The notes: generated from the sequence alone by a model not told the origin. A stretch of 64,000 nucleotides of DNA from Dysidea avara (GCF_963678975.1 NC_089275.1:26411977-26475976), one strand, 5' to 3'; shown: positions 1 to 10,724, numbered from the stretch's first letter. Numbers and translations: made by a program.

Positions 1-123
1 GTAGGGTTGTTTGTATGCTGCTGTGAATCCTTGCGTGAATCTTAAGCTATTTGTGATGGTTGGGCAAGAAACTGTGATGGTTGGGCAAATTCCCGCCCAT
101 GCCCAGCCTTAGCTACGCCACTG
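1..123 (-). repeat. End of a MITE-like repeat (GTGGCGTAGCTAAGG terminus)
   Basis: The segment ends at 123 with the reverse complement of CAGTGGCGTAGCTAAGG. This looks like the terminal inverted repeat of small hAT-like elements found in many animal genomes (family recognition is from memory). It contains two near-identical copies of a GTGATGGTTGGGCAA unit around 54-88. The other end lies outside the window. It abuts the open frame of a retrotransposon fragment at 124, so it probably inserted into that fragment. Confidence 0.4.
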
Positions 124-561
124 GATTACTCTACTGACTACAAGTCTCGTCTTATTAAACTCCATACGCTACCCCTGATGTGCATTCTTGATGTAAATGA
201 TGTGATGTTCTTTCTTAAAAATCTCCACCACCCTCACAATGGATTTGACATCAATAATTTCATAAAATTTGCAACTGGTCACACACGTCTAGCTTCTGGA
301 AACAAGCTACTTCAAACAAGATCACCTGACAATTCGACTAGTAACTTCTATTTTAACCTGCTTCCTCGCATCTGGAATGCCCTTCTTCCCGTTATCAACT
401 ATCAGGACAACACACTCAAGATAAAGGCCAAACTTTTAGATCATCTGTGGAATCATTACACTGCCAATTTTACCTCCAACAACACCTGCTCTCATTCATT
501 TTTATGTCCATGCTCAAAGTGTTCAAAGATCCCTCACCAACCTAACTTCAACTCCCTTTAA
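124..561 (+). pseudogene. Non-LTR retrotransposon reverse transcriptase, C-terminal fragment
   Basis: An open frame runs from the MITE border to a stop at 561. It encodes only the region downstream of the RT catalytic core. The motif FDINNFIKFATGHTR, then RIWNALLPVIN and a terminal cysteine cluster CPCSKC, match the C-terminus of element G (48616-49280), which has the same order and an identical CPCSKC. The palm and endonuclease domains are absent, so this is a 5'-truncated or MITE-split copy of the G family. The CPCSKC motif may be a small zinc-binding knuckle; that is inference. Confidence 0.75.
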
Positions 562-1339
562 CTGTTAATTTTCTCCCCTTTAAGGTTACGGGATACTGTA
601 AACCCCACATGTACACTATCGATCATTTTTCATGATTAGGGTTTGATTTTTCTTAATGCATTGTTATCAAATATTTATGCATTCTTAACTTCTCATAAAT
701 TGACATGGAATTCAAATGTTGTTATGGAAACATGAGTTGTCCCCATGCCAAACAGTGAAAACTGTGAACCAAAAATCAGACCAATGAAGAACCATGAGAA
801 CTTACTAACAATTCTAAGGTTTGAAGAACATCATTTGTGAGGGACTGACAAGAGGATTTGTGAATAATGTGTATAGTTGCTGAAATATGACTACAATATG
901 GCCTAAATTAAAGCAAGACACTGTGGTCACAAAATTAATTTTTAAATTGATATCACAAGCACTAGAAACATTATTTCTAACAAATGGCTCCGTCAGGACC
1001 TAGACAAGAAGCCAGACTAGTAGTCTGTTTATACAGAATGTTAACAACTAGTTTGACAGTCCTGATTTTTGGTTCAGGAAAATATTGCCATTAGTCAGCA
1101 AAACTACGCATGCGCTTACAGGTGCGCCAGTTGCTAAGTGTGTTGTATCTATGTTATCTTGTACTGTTACGTGTGTTTTCTTGTACCTTGTAACTGTCCA
1201 GTCAGCACGCTATTATCCTCCCAACAATTTAAGCCTGTTATTTGTATTGTATTTGTATTTGTATTTTAAGGATAAAGGCTTATGCCTGTACATCCATAAA
1301 CAAAATTAATAATTATTATGTACTTAGCTATTCTAATTA
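562..1339. other. Stretch without a recognisable gene
   Basis: AT-rich sequence downstream of the RT fragment. The short open frame at 1085-1309 has no recognisable motif and I do not call it a gene. No clear repeat ends are visible. Confidence 0.3.
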
Positions 1340-1486
1340 CTATACAAAATCAAATAAGCAATTACTGTAGTGTCTGTCCAGCAGTGTTTTAAAATCATTG
1401 ACAGAGGGAGAATCAACAATAGATTGGGGTAATGAATTCCTGTTACCAGCTGATACAAAACACAACACCAAGCCCGCCTTAATTAC
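1340..1486 (-). pseudogene. 3' tip of a non-LTR retrotransposon ORF
   Basis: On the minus strand an open frame ends at a stop at 1340-1342 and contains NSLPQSIVDSPSVNDFKTLL. The pattern N-S-L-P followed by S-V-x-x-F-K-x-x-L-D is the usual C-terminal tail of jockey/CR1-type reverse transcriptases. Nothing upstream of this tail is preserved, as expected of a heavily 5'-truncated insertion. Confidence 0.5.
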
Positions 1487-1747
1487 GTAATAAAATTTTT
1501 GTTTGACAGTCGCTCACTATCTCGTAACCTTAAGTAATCAAGTAAGTAAACTTTGTAGCTAATCACTACTACAATTTAACTTCTGGACACTGACACATGA
1601 TGTCAGTGGACCATTAAGTGTGCTGCCACGTGTGCCGATTCTATCTTGCCGACATCTACAATCTGTATGTATGTATGTATATGTACAGTGTAAATTTCAT
1701 TATTATTATTATTATGATTATTATAAACCGCCACTCGAGCTCTACAC

Positions 1748-2384
1748 TAGGGTCCGCAAACCGAAAAATCGATATCTTCAAATCGACTTACAAACTTTAG
1801 TCATGTGTAGGGGTAAGTATAATCAAGAAAACACTAGAGTGGCAGCAACTTTCATCCATCTCTTCTAGTGAAAATAACGCGAAATACCTTGAATTCGATC
1901 GACTTTTAACCGTCGTAATTTGCAATGTTATTCTTTTGGGCCAAAACTCTCTCTCTCAAGTTTTGAGAGGTTGTCCACTCTTACTATGGAGTATAGGTAG
2001 CTTAGTATAATTAATTAATATTTGGTGGTGGCGTCGCGCACATCGCCGATCGGCGAAAAAAAGGTTTCGTGATCTGGAGCACAGTAGACTTGCAGGAAAT
2101 ACTGCAACATTTACTGCAATGATCACCTCCAAGTCAAGTATCTGTGTGCAGAATATGGTGTGTATTAAAGTTTGTTGACCATCTGGCTGAGACCAGCCCG
2201 GCCCGATTTAGCGAAAAATTCCTCCACGATCCAACAAATACTGCAGTCTCGTGCAAATTAGCACCTTTAGGTGTGCTGAAGCATGGAAATGATTGCTCAG
2301 AGCAAGTATAAACTTACAGAGATGGCTTGATTACTGACGATAAATTTTACAGTTAGCTAATAACGAAATTTATTGTGCAAAACT
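1748..2384 (+). repeat. Left long terminal inverted repeat
   Basis: Reverse complement of 5220-5854. Landmarks shared with the other arm include the ATCGATATCTTCAAATCGAC block near the tip, a TTAATTAAT block, a GCCGATxGGCGA palindrome and GGAAATACTGCAACATTTAC. Confidence 0.8.
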
Positions 2385-2780
2385 AAAACTCTTGTAATGA
2401 TAGTTTTACGGCACTCAGCAAAAGGGCGTCGGAACCTGGGGGCCCATGTCCCCCACACTATTTTCGACAGCATGTTTTGGCCCTCCCACTTTTGGGGCCA
2501 ACTAGCTCAGGTTGAAACAACCATCCAAAGCTATATACACAGAAATACACACCTCCATACGAGAAGCCATACAACACCACGCAACAGTACTGTCTCTTGT
2601 GGCATCACCAATCCCCCCCGAGTTCTCCACAACTGTCAAGCCATTCACTGTGTTACACCCAAAAGTGCCTATAATTTTATTTATGATTAGTCCTTGCACG
2701 TGACATCTGTTGTTCAAATATTTCCTGGAGCCTGTGCAGTGAGAAGTTTAAATAGTTGAAAGAATGCCACATCGGTGGGA

Positions 2781-2969
2781 TTATGATGGGGCATCCCAAT
2801 CATGTTGCAACTTACTTCTTTTAGCTTTGTTGTATAATCGTTTTCGTACTTTTATGTCTGCTTTAATTTGCCTATTTATCCATGGTAGTCTATTACGAGA
2901 GTTGTTCACTTTGTGTGGAACATTATCAATAACTGCTTTGTCAACTGCCTCCTTGAATTCCTGCCATAG
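2781..2969 (-). pseudogene. Non-LTR retrotransposon fragment, endonuclease-RT linker
   Basis: The minus strand encodes LWQEFKEAVDKAVIDNVPHK, then a PWINRQIK motif and KRLYNKAKR. This is the basic linker that lies between the AP endonuclease and the RT in jockey/CR1-type ORF2. The frame stops at 2781-2783. Neither the endonuclease nor the RT core is present here. Confidence 0.6.
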
Positions 2970-3140
2970 TCAAAAACAATTAATGATTGGAACTCTTTAC
3001 CAGTAGATCTTATTGAAGTTGCAGATGCTGGCATTTTTAGAACCGGACTACAATCATTATTGTAATTGTGTTGCATGTTTGGGCAAATCTGAGCACACCA
3101 GCAGGGCTGACTGCTCAGTAATAATAATAATCATAATAAT
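2970..3140 (+). pseudogene. 3' end of a non-LTR retrotransposon with AAT-repeat tail
   Basis: The frame NDWNSLPVDLIEVADAG ends at a stop at 3063-3065. It is followed by a short 3' UTR containing TGCTCAG and a tail of AATAATAATAATC. The same C-terminus, UTR motif and tail occur at 8633-8905 on the same strand, so both are 5'-truncated insertions of one family. It lies next to, and in opposite orientation to, the linker fragment at 2781-2969. Confidence 0.6.
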
Positions 3141-3808
3141 GGGAAAGGTTATACTCGAATGGAAGGATAGCAACAGATCTAACTAAGAGGGCAGTCTCAT
3201 TGTAGTGTGTGAATGTACAGCCGGGAGTTGCTGACTTCTGAGTACTGACTATTGAAGTATGAAGAATTTGGTGAAGAGTTGATTTATCAAGTAGTCTAAA
3301 AGAGAGGCATACAAGGATATGTAAATGAGAGTAGTCAGCCATGTCAACGCAGCAGTGGTGTGGGGTTCACATGATCCTCACACTCTGAACCTGCTACAGC
3401 AGATAACCCAGTTCCTTCAAGGTACGATGTTTCGCTTAGCGGATAACACTGTTAATGTTATAATCCTTGTAGTGGAGGTACTGTACAATAAACATAAAGG
3501 AAAGATCTTCATGTGACCATGATTTCTCACGTGATATATGCATGCATCGAGCGCGTGCAGTAGGATTAGCAGAATAGGGAGTGAACAGATAGCTATGCAT
3601 ACGTTGTGTAGCTGTAGGGTTATATTTATTAGCTAGTGATAACACTTCACAACACCTATATATAAAAGCACGTATGAACTGAGCTACAGGAGCCCTATCA
3701 ATGGGATTCTGTGTGTCTGCATGGGTGTTGATCAATTTATGGTTAGCTAGTTATGGATGCCTTTGGCCCCCACACTCTGAAAATCGTTCCTACGCCCTTG
3801 ACTCAGCA

Positions 3809-5215
3809 TATAATATTTCTGACCTGATATGATTATAAAACACTGTGAGCACAGTAAGATGATCATTTCTGTAGCAAGGATGGAGTCTAGAGGTCTTGAG
3901 TACATGGCCAGATATAGCTATAGCTAGATAGCTATGTACATGCAGGTCATGCAGCATAGTTATAATCATGCACACCTTTTGATAGTTAAATCAGAGCTTA
4001 TAATTATCTGATCATCTATTTTCATGTGATACTCAGATGCAGTAGCATGCAAGGTCAGATGGTATGCTCCCCAGACGAGTTTTTACATGCCTTGAAATCA
4101 CATCTGCATGAAAAATTATCACACAAAACCGTGATATTTCCTGGTAGCTAATTTTGTGCTAAAGTACCAACTTATTCAGTCTCAATCATATCTAGTAGCT
4201 ATTATCATATCCTGTGCAAGGCATAAAAACATATATAGTATTACCAAGAGTTCATAATATAAAGTAGTAAATATTGTATATTATAAACTCTTGGTATTAC
4301 TTCCATGACACAAAATCTCTAAAAATGAAGTTTAGTTATTTGGAAGAAATTTAAATTTGATTTTAATTGTTATAATGAGATGCCAATCAGATGATTTGCT
4401 GGAACTTGAAAATTGACAGTTATAAATTAGATCAAACATTTAATAAGAACAGTAGTCACATGTCACTAAATTTAAAGTAATTTTCATGATGACTTTGTCA
4501 TATTAATATATTAAGATCTTCACAAAATTCAAATAGTTTTAAATTTGTCCTACGCTGGGTCCTCATTTTGAAGTTTTTGAGGTTGAATTTTAGTATAGTT
4601 TAGAAAATTACATGGAATGTATATGAGTGCATGGTCCACACAGATAGGATATTTATACAAATGTACATACATTAAACTGTTGTCTGGAAGATTGCTTTCA
4701 GTCGTATATCTCAACTTTTTTACTTATCCTCACAGTTGTTGGCAGAGCCACTCTTCCCTACCATCAACTATGGAATTAGAGCAAACCCTTGGTTTCTGCT
4801 TTTGATAGCTTCTATAATTATTGCTAATACTTCCTCCATGCATATAAGTGGGCTCAGCATATATACATACCAAATAGTACATTGCATATCAAAATGAAAA
4901 TGCAGATGCTATGTCTAGACTATACCTTTTAGCCCTGTTGAGTATGAGGAAGATATTTTTTCAGAAAAGGCACAATGATTTTACTACATAGCATGCAATA
5001 TGCCAACAGTAAATTATATAGGTCATGTAATTTATACCAATGCAATATAGCTATACTATGTATAACTTGAAGGAAACTCTCCAATAGAGCAGTCAGATAT
5101 TCTTATAGAACAGTCAGAAATAGATTTTTCATACATAATGTCACTGAAATTGATCAACAAATTGCAAAAATGATTATTTAACTGCACTCAGAGTAGTCGT
5201 CTATATTCCACAATA
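3809..5215. other. Interior of the inverted-repeat element, no gene recognised
   Basis: AT-rich. It holds a hairpin at 4238-4300 and two degraded copies of the interspersed TAATAGAGCAGTCA motif near 5083-5125. No open frame shows a known domain. Confidence 0.35.
4238..4300. repeat. Hairpin of the CAAGAGTTCATAATA type
   Basis: TACCAAGAGTTCATAATAT pairs with ATATTATAAACTCTTGGTA with one mismatch around a short AT-rich loop. The same core arm forms a perfect palindrome at 62895-62928, so this is a dispersed family. Confidence 0.6.
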
Positions 5216-5219
5216 TAGA

Positions 5220-5854
5220 TTTTGTGCAATAAATCGCGTTTCGCATGCCGTACTTGATTAAAGTGTTCGTAATCTAGCCGTCGCTGGAAGTTTGTACTTG
5301 TGCTGTGTAATCATTTTAATAATTCAACACAATTAAAGGTGCTTATGTGCACTAGACTGCAGTATTTGTTGGATCGCGGAGGAATCTTTCCTAAATCTTG
5401 CGAGGCTGGTCTCAGACAGATGGTCAACAAACTTCAATCAACACCATATTCTACACACAGGTACTAGACTTGGAGGTGATCACTGCAGTAAATGTTGCAG
5501 TATTTCCTGCAAGTCTGCTGTGCTCCAAATCACGAAATGTCTTTTTTTTCGCCGATTGGCGATGTGCGCGACGCCACTACCAAATGTTAATTAATTATAT
5601 TAAACTACCTATACTCCATAGTAAGAGTGGACAACCTCTCAAAGCTTGAGAGAGAGTTTTTGCCCCAAAAAATGACATTGCAAATTACGACGGCTAAAAA
5701 TCGATCGAATTCAAGGTATTTCGCGTTATTTTCAATAGAAGAGATGGATAAAATTGCTGCCACTCTAGTGTTTTCTTGATTACTCCTACCCCTACACATG
5801 ACTATAGTTTGTAAGTCGATTTGAAGATATCGATTTTTCGGTTTGCGGACCCTA
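5220..5854 (-). repeat. Right long terminal inverted repeat
   Basis: Reverse complement of 1748-2384, ending GTTTGCGGACCCTA immediately before the TCTACAC duplication at 5855-5861. Confidence 0.8.
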
Positions 5855-5865
5855 TCTACACACCA

Positions 5866-6015
5866 TCCGGAAAAGACGCCTGTTGAAACCAGCCTCGATT
5901 AGTTTGAGTGAAACTGAGTGTCAAAACTGCTAGTGCGATAGTTATCCACTGGTGGTGTTAGTTTGATTTTGCCTGATGTGCGATTTGGATCGGTTTTGTA
6001 AAATCTGGTCACATA
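5866..6015 (+). repeat. Right half of a TGTGAC-ended mariner-like MITE
   Basis: This closely matches 52898-53031, the right half of the complete MITE at 52384-53031. Both end ...AAAATCTGGTCACATA. The left half is missing here, and the retained part is bordered by the long inverted-repeat element on the left and the composite element on the right. Confidence 0.6.
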
Positions 6016-6149
6016 TATCAAGACACACGGTGGTGTGTCGTGCGGCCCAATAAGCCGGCGCGCCACACCGTGAGTATATTAACAGGAAGAAAGTAGACGC
6101 GATTTTCACATCTTTGTAACTCCGTGATTCCTTATCCGACTGAACTACA

Positions 6150-6316
6150 AATTCGTAATAAGTACATAGAGTCTAGTTACTATACATAGTTAAATAATAA
6201 GTAATTAATGTATATATAGCTGTACTTTTCTGGCTGTGGGCACAGGTTGCCCACAGACCTTTGATGCAGGTTCTCCTGCTTCAAAAAGCATTACAAATAA
6301 AATAAAATAAAATAGA
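6150..6316 (+). mobile_element. 3'-UTR-only insertion of a non-LTR retrotransposon (G-like)
   Basis: It interrupts sequence that is continuous in composite copy c near 54330. It holds only a 3' UTR: a hairpin with stem CTGTGGGCA at 6234-6256, a second hairpin at 6266-6279, then an AAATAAAATAAAATAAAATA tail. The same two-hairpin arrangement lies at the 3' end of element G (49333-49374) with different stem bases but identical loop lengths. No coding sequence is retained. Confidence 0.6.
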
Positions 6317-6469
6317 AACCAAAGTTGCTACAGAAGTGCCGGCTAGCTAGGGTCTCTCTCTCTCTCATCTAGGGGAGTCCACATTCCAACTTTGAAGAAA
6401 ATCGCTTCAGCCATTTCTGAGATACGAGCGGCCAAACTTAGGGTTCTTTCTCTTCGTTTTGTTTTCTTC

Positions 6470-6821
6470 CAGCGGCGGAGCAAGTAGTTGATATGAGGGG
6501 GAGCTGGGCTGACCCAGACTTATTTCTATAGTTTGGTAAGGTGAGACCAAAAAAAAAAAAAAAAAAAAAGGTCGCAACCAACTGACAAGAGCTTTCCACC
6601 TCACCAGCTACCATTTCTAGCTGATAAACTACATAAAAATCCTTACATAGCTCGCTACACACTGAATACTTTATTAGAGTGACTGCTCTATTAGAGTATC
6701 TCGATCTTTATCACGGTTTTCACCCCCACTCCAAGAAAGATAATTTCGGTGTAATATCATTCTCCTCAGCAGATCGAGGGGGGGCTTCAGCCCCCTAGCC
6801 CCCCCCTTTCCGCCGCCTATG
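6470..6821. mobile_element. hAT-type MITE
   Basis: 352 bp with ends CAGCGGCGGAG and TCCGCCGCCTATG, flanked by the 8-bp duplication TTTTCTTC (6462-6469 and 6822-6829). It carries an A-run at 6549-6569 and one copy of the CTCTATTAGAG/GATCGAGATA motif near 6675-6710. It sits inside composite copy a. No coding capacity is recognised. Confidence 0.7.
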
Positions 6822-7394
6822 TTTTCTTCTACTTCTTTTCGCACACTTTGCAAAATCCGCCATACAACACGAATTCGCGTTCCAACCGGGCTGAAATTTG
6901 GACCACTTAAAGGGCTCATTAAGGCAAATCGCTGTACCAAATTTAGTAGGAATCCGATGAAAATTCATGGAGTTATGACCGATTATTTGCGTAAAATAAG
7001 GTCGAAGGTCTGTCACGCCCACAGGGTAAACCGCTTGAAGGAATGAGCTGAAAATCGCTATGTAGATGGAGTAACTATCGTAGGAGTGCCTTTTTAGTGG
7101 TTTGAAAGCAATCCAGTTAAAGGCCATCGAGATATGACACAAAACCCAACCTGTGTCACAATTACGCGATCGATTTTTATAAATAAAAAAAACTATTAGT
7201 TTTCACGCCTACCTGGCAAACCGCTTAGAGCAATGAGCTGAAAATTGGTGTGTAGCTGGAATAATTATCATAGAAAGTCCTTGCAGTAGTATAGAACAAT
7301 TGGAGTACAAACCACTGAGTTATGATTCCAAAGCCAACTACGTGTAGCATATGGGAGATCGAGATACTCTAATAGAACAGTCACCTTAATAAAG

Positions 7395-8632
7395 CATTCA
7401 GCTACGTTTACCATGTAGAGATTTCAGCTGCAAACAAATCACCCTGTAGAGAGTTTCAGTCATCCTGTAGAGAGATCAGCTAGAAGGATCACCTTGTAGA
7501 GAGTTTAACTGCAAACAAGTCACCCTGCAGATAGTTCAGCTATGAACAAATCACCCTGTAGAGAGATCAGCTAGAAGAAATCACCTTGTAGAAAATTCAG
7601 CTACAAAGAAACCACCCTGTAGAGAGTTCAGCTGCAAACAAATCATCTGTAGAGAGTTCAGCCAGAAACAAGTTCACCCTGTAGATCAGCTAGAAACAAG
7701 TCACCCCGTAGTGAGATCAGCTAGAAGAAATCACCTTGTAGAGAGTTCAGCTACAAAGAAACCACCATGTAGAGAGTTCAGCTGCAAACAAATCATCTGT
7801 AGAGAGTTCAGCCAGAAACAAGTTTACCCTGTAGAGAGATCAGCTAGAAACAAGTCACCCTGTAGAGAGATCAGCTACAAAGAAACCATCCTGTAGAGAG
7901 TTCAATTACAAACAGATAACCCTATAGAGATTTCATCTACAAGCAAGTCACCGTGTAGAGAGATCAGCTAGAAACAAGTCACCCTGTACAGAGATCAGCT
8001 ACAAAGAAACCATCCTGTAGAGAGTTCAATTACAAACAGATAACCCTATAGAGATTTCATCTACAAGCAAGTCACCGTGTAGAGAGATCAGCTAGAAACA
8101 AGTCACCCTGTAGAGAGATCAATTACAAACAGAAAACCCTATAGAGAGTTCAGCTAGAAACAAGTCACTGTGTAGAGAGATCAGCTAGAAATAAGTTATC
8201 CAGAAATCAGCTAGAAACAAGTCACCCTGTAGAGAGATCCGCTACAAAAAAATCATCCTGTAGAGAGTTCAATTACAAACAGACAACCCTATAGAGATTT
8301 CAGCTACAAACAAGTCACTGTGTAAAGAGATCAGCTAGAAACAAGTCATCCAGAGATCAGCTAGAAACAAGTCACCCTGTAGAGAGATCAACTAGAAACA
8401 AGTCGCCCTGTAGAGAGATCAGCTAGAAACAAGTCACTCCGTAGAGAGATCAATTACAAACAAAAAAAATCCTAGAGAGTTCAGCTAGAAACAAGTCACT
8501 GGTTAGAGAGATCGATCAGCTAGAAACAAGTCACCTTGTAGAGAGTTCGGCTACCAAGAAACCACCATGTAGAGAGTTCAGCTGCAAACAAATCACCCTG
8601 TAGAGAGTTCAGCTAGAAACAGACTATATCAC
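7395..8632 (+). repeat. 31-bp minisatellite array, part 1
   Basis: About 40 imperfect tandem copies of a 30-31 bp unit, GTAGAGAGWTCAGCTASAAA plus CAARTCACCCT. Units alternate between GATCAGCTAGAA and GTTCAGCTACAA variants. The array is interrupted at 8633-8905 by a retrotransposon tail and resumes briefly to about 8960. Open frames crossing it are by-products of the repeat. Confidence 0.85.
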
Positions 8633-8905
8633 CCACATCGTTTTATTCTACCAAATTCATCTACCCATTCATACCAACAGAGCTTTTTCTCCAGATCAAT
8701 TAAGGATTGGAACAACTTACCATCTTCCATCATTGAGAGCAACAATATTGACTCTTTTTCAGCGGAACTGCAAACATTGTATGGAACTCTATAACTGTAA
8801 TCTTTGTAACTACGTAGCTAAATTCATTTTATGATTGCTTTTTTTTCCTGAGCATATCAGCTGTGCTGTCTGCTCAGTAACAATAATAAAAAAAACAACA
8901 AATCA
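8633..8905 (+). pseudogene. 3' end of a non-LTR retrotransposon inserted in the array
   Basis: The frame SFFSRSIKDWNNLPSSIIES ends at a stop at 8792-8794. It is followed by a 3' UTR with TGCTCAGTAAC and an AATAATAAAAA tail, and then the 31-bp array resumes. C-terminus and tail match the fragment at 2970-3140. Confidence 0.65.
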
Positions 8906-9200
8906 TCCTGTAGAGTTCAGCTAGAAAAAAATTAACCCTGAAAAGAGTTCAGCTACAAACAATGAGAGTTTCAGCTACAGTTCAGTTATGTAAGAAGTCA
9001 CCTTATTAACTAGAGTCTACAGCATGTGATAATCATCATTCAATGTTAAAATATACAAAATTTATATCAGACAAAAGCTATGTACACAATTACTTCCTTT
9101 GTTCCACAATTCCTGCAGAAAAGAAAAAAAACAAGTTAAAAGGAAGCATCAAAGTCATATGGCCAGCTTTGTGGCTTGCAATGCAAAAAGAAGTGATATC

Positions 9201-9520
9201 TAAACCAAAACAGCCAAGCTGTAAAAAAAGAGTGCGGCCCCCAAAAAGGCCAAGGTGAAAAAAGATGTGAAATCCAAGGTGGCGGTCAAGAAATGGCTGT
9301 GATGGTAGGTTAACGGCAAAAATTTTAATTAAGGTGAATTTGGTGCCAAATCCTAGTGGAGGAGGCAATGCAAATTCACCTGAATTGTCGTAATTAAAAT
9401 TTTTGCCGTTAACCTACCATCACAGCCATTTCTTGGTCGCCACCTTGGATTTCACATCTTTTTTCACCTTGGCCTTTTTGGGGCCGCACTCTTTTTTTAC
9501 AGCCTGGCTGTTTTGGTTTA
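9201..9520. repeat. 320-bp foldback forming the end of composite copy a
   Basis: Two arms of about 125 bp are nearly perfect reverse complements (left from 9201 TAAACCAAAACAGCC, right to 9520 GGCTGTTTTGGTTTA) around a loop of about 60 bp. A full-length relative is at 49422-49745 and a deletion derivative at 57166-57336. One frame of the left arm reads lysine-rich (PKKAKVKKDVKSKVAVKKWL) without a start codon. Confidence 0.8.
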
Positions 9521-9594
9521 AATATAGTATGCAATATACCCTTTGTCAGCTGTCTGCTTCAAATCCATTAAAATACCACGACTGTTTGTTTATA

Positions 9595-9847
9595 TGTGAC
9601 CAGGCCTGCAAAAACAGGGCACGTGGGCACAAACTACACCCTGTCACACTACAGATCATATCTCGCTACTGGAACAGAATATTTGAAATCTGTAACTTGC
9701 ATCATAAAAGCCAACTAAATGCTTACTAAGAAACTGAAAATTGCATTTCCATAGCATGATGGTATAAAGTGTTATGAGTGATGGAAGTTTGAAAAAGTAG
9801 ACAAAAATCATGTGCCCACATGCCCTATTTTCGCAGGCTCAGTCACA
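9595..9847. mobile_element. TGTGAC-ended mariner-like MITE
   Basis: 253 bp. The left end TGTGACCAGGCCTGCAAAAA and the right end are near-perfect reverse complements for about 39 bp. TA lies directly outside both ends. Similar TGTGAC termini with TA or ATAT flanks occur at 48021-48651 and 52384-53031. No coding capacity. Confidence 0.65.
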
Positions 9848-9903
9848 TATGACTGTTCTATTAGAGTATCTCGATCATACATGCAAGCAACCCTGCCATT
9901 TTC

Positions 9904-10065
9904 TAGTCTGGCGGCGCTCTCCCTTCGCATGGAGTAAGGGTCTGGTATGCTTAGTATAGTGGAGTTGTATCGGATTACCATAAACTGGTGCAACCAATCA
10001 GAACGCTCCACATTTAATCAACGCATTTTTGTTTATGTTACGTCAAAAGAATGAATAAAATGCCC
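9904..10065 (+). repeat. Left half of a TAGTCTGGCGGCG-ended MITE
   Basis: It matches 43511-43660 closely, including GGTCTGGTATGCTTAGTAT and GAACGCTCCAC, and continues past the point where retrotransposon E inserted at 43660. It therefore serves as an empty-site comparison. The right end of this copy is not visible. Confidence 0.6.
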
Positions 10066-10617
10066 TAACAGTACTATTATTATTATTTTATTATTACTAG
10101 GACCGCGTCACATACAACCAAGTACATACACCAACGTTGCAACCTACCCATTGGGCAAGTATAAACAGTGCCATAGGAAACACTCAGAGCAGTGTGCGTG
10201 TACCTGTGGAAATGATACATATGCATACGTACACAGGCAAGGGAGTTTAACTGGCATCAGAAAACCACAATACTAAAACACAACCTACACAAAAAACCAA
10301 GTTAAGTTAGCTATATTGAAAGTAACTATATATTGTAGTTGTGACGTGTCTCTGAAGATGACTCAGCAGTGAAGTGAGGCTATGCAGAATAAGGGATATG
10401 GTGAAGGCACAATTAGCAATTGATCCCAATCAAGCCAATATGGCACAACAGACTCTGTTGTAACTAGAGGCCACTGGTGATGTACCTGTATATCAGCGGT
10501 GTGGCATTGGCACAGTGATCACAGTCTATAATATTATGCATACAGCCATGCACAACATACAGGAGATAGTTACACATTGTTGTATATGCAGCACTGCATC
10601 GGCTTACCGCCACCTTC
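10066..10617. other. Stretch without a recognisable gene
   Basis: It contains a TTATTATTA microsatellite near 10076-10098. I see no coding motif or repeat end. Confidence 0.3.
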
Positions 10618-10724
10618 ATCTGGCTTGCTGGCGGCTGGAATTATTTTCCACTCGGCTCAACTACTAGTCTACTGTGAGTCTGTAATAGCTAATGAAAATA
10701 ATTCCAGCCGCTAGCAAGCCAGAT
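10618..10724. repeat. Imperfect hairpin
   Basis: ATCTGGCTTGCTGGCGGCTG at 10618 pairs with its near reverse complement ending at 10724 (arms about 31 bp, loop about 45 bp). No flanking duplication was recognised. Confidence 0.55.

Larger units (their letters stand above)
2421..3800. mobile_element. hAT-like TIR element, non-autonomous or eroded
   Basis: The left end AAGGGCGTCGGAAC is the near-reverse complement of the right end GTTCCTACGCCCTTG. The 8-mer ACTCAGCA flanks both sides (2413-2420 and 3801-3808), the duplication length expected of hAT transposons. The 1.38 kb interior holds no recognisable hAT transposase, but includes retrotransposon scraps at 2781-3140. The element lies wholly inside the larger inverted-repeat element, so it inserted there or was carried along. 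Confidence 0.65.
1748..5854. mobile_element. 4.1 kb element with long terminal inverted repeats
   Basis: The two ends are reverse complements over about 635 bp (left 1748-2384, right about 5220-5854), starting TAGGGTCCGCAAAC and ending GTTTGCGGACCCTA. The 7-mer TCTACAC directly flanks both ends (1741-1747 and 5855-5861), so I read it as a target-site duplication. The arms have diverged by substitutions and small indels but align throughout. The interior has no recognisable transposase and contains a hAT-like element with retrotransposon scraps. TAGGG ends resemble hAT termini, but hAT duplications are normally 8 bp; P-like families make 7-8 bp. The superfamily is unresolved. Confidence 0.75.
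6018..9520 (+). mobile_element. Composite element copy a: hairpin end, 31-bp array, foldback end
   Basis: It starts TCAAGACACACGG with a GACACAC/GTGTGTC hairpin, then has a GC-rich block, a conserved body of about 1 kb, a GATCGAGATACTCTAATAGA motif, a 31-bp minisatellite array, and a large foldback at 9201-9520. The same order recurs at 49422-51632 (minus) and 54200-57336 (plus); starts alone occur at about 42339 (minus) and 63860 (plus). Every copy has A directly before the initial TC. That fits a Helitron 5' end, and a central tandem array fits Helentron-associated elements, but I did not identify a CTRR 3' end. This copy carries internal insertions at 6150-6316, 6470-6821 and 8633-8905. 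Confidence 0.7.

Noticed and set aside
2502..2717. Short minus-strand frame near 2.6 kb
   Set aside because: Lies in a low-information part of the hAT-like element, overlaps frames on the other strand, and has no domain.
6795..7142. 115-residue frame with recurring text also found at 51079-51375 and 54222-54680
   Set aside because: The recurrence reflects the composite element body. The best frame and strand differ between copies and are interrupted, so I see no sign of protein-level conservation.
7711..7896. Cysteine-containing repeat protein encoded by the array
   Set aside because: A 31-bp unit cannot keep a constant frame from unit to unit; the open stretch exists only where units of 30-31 bp happen to avoid stops.
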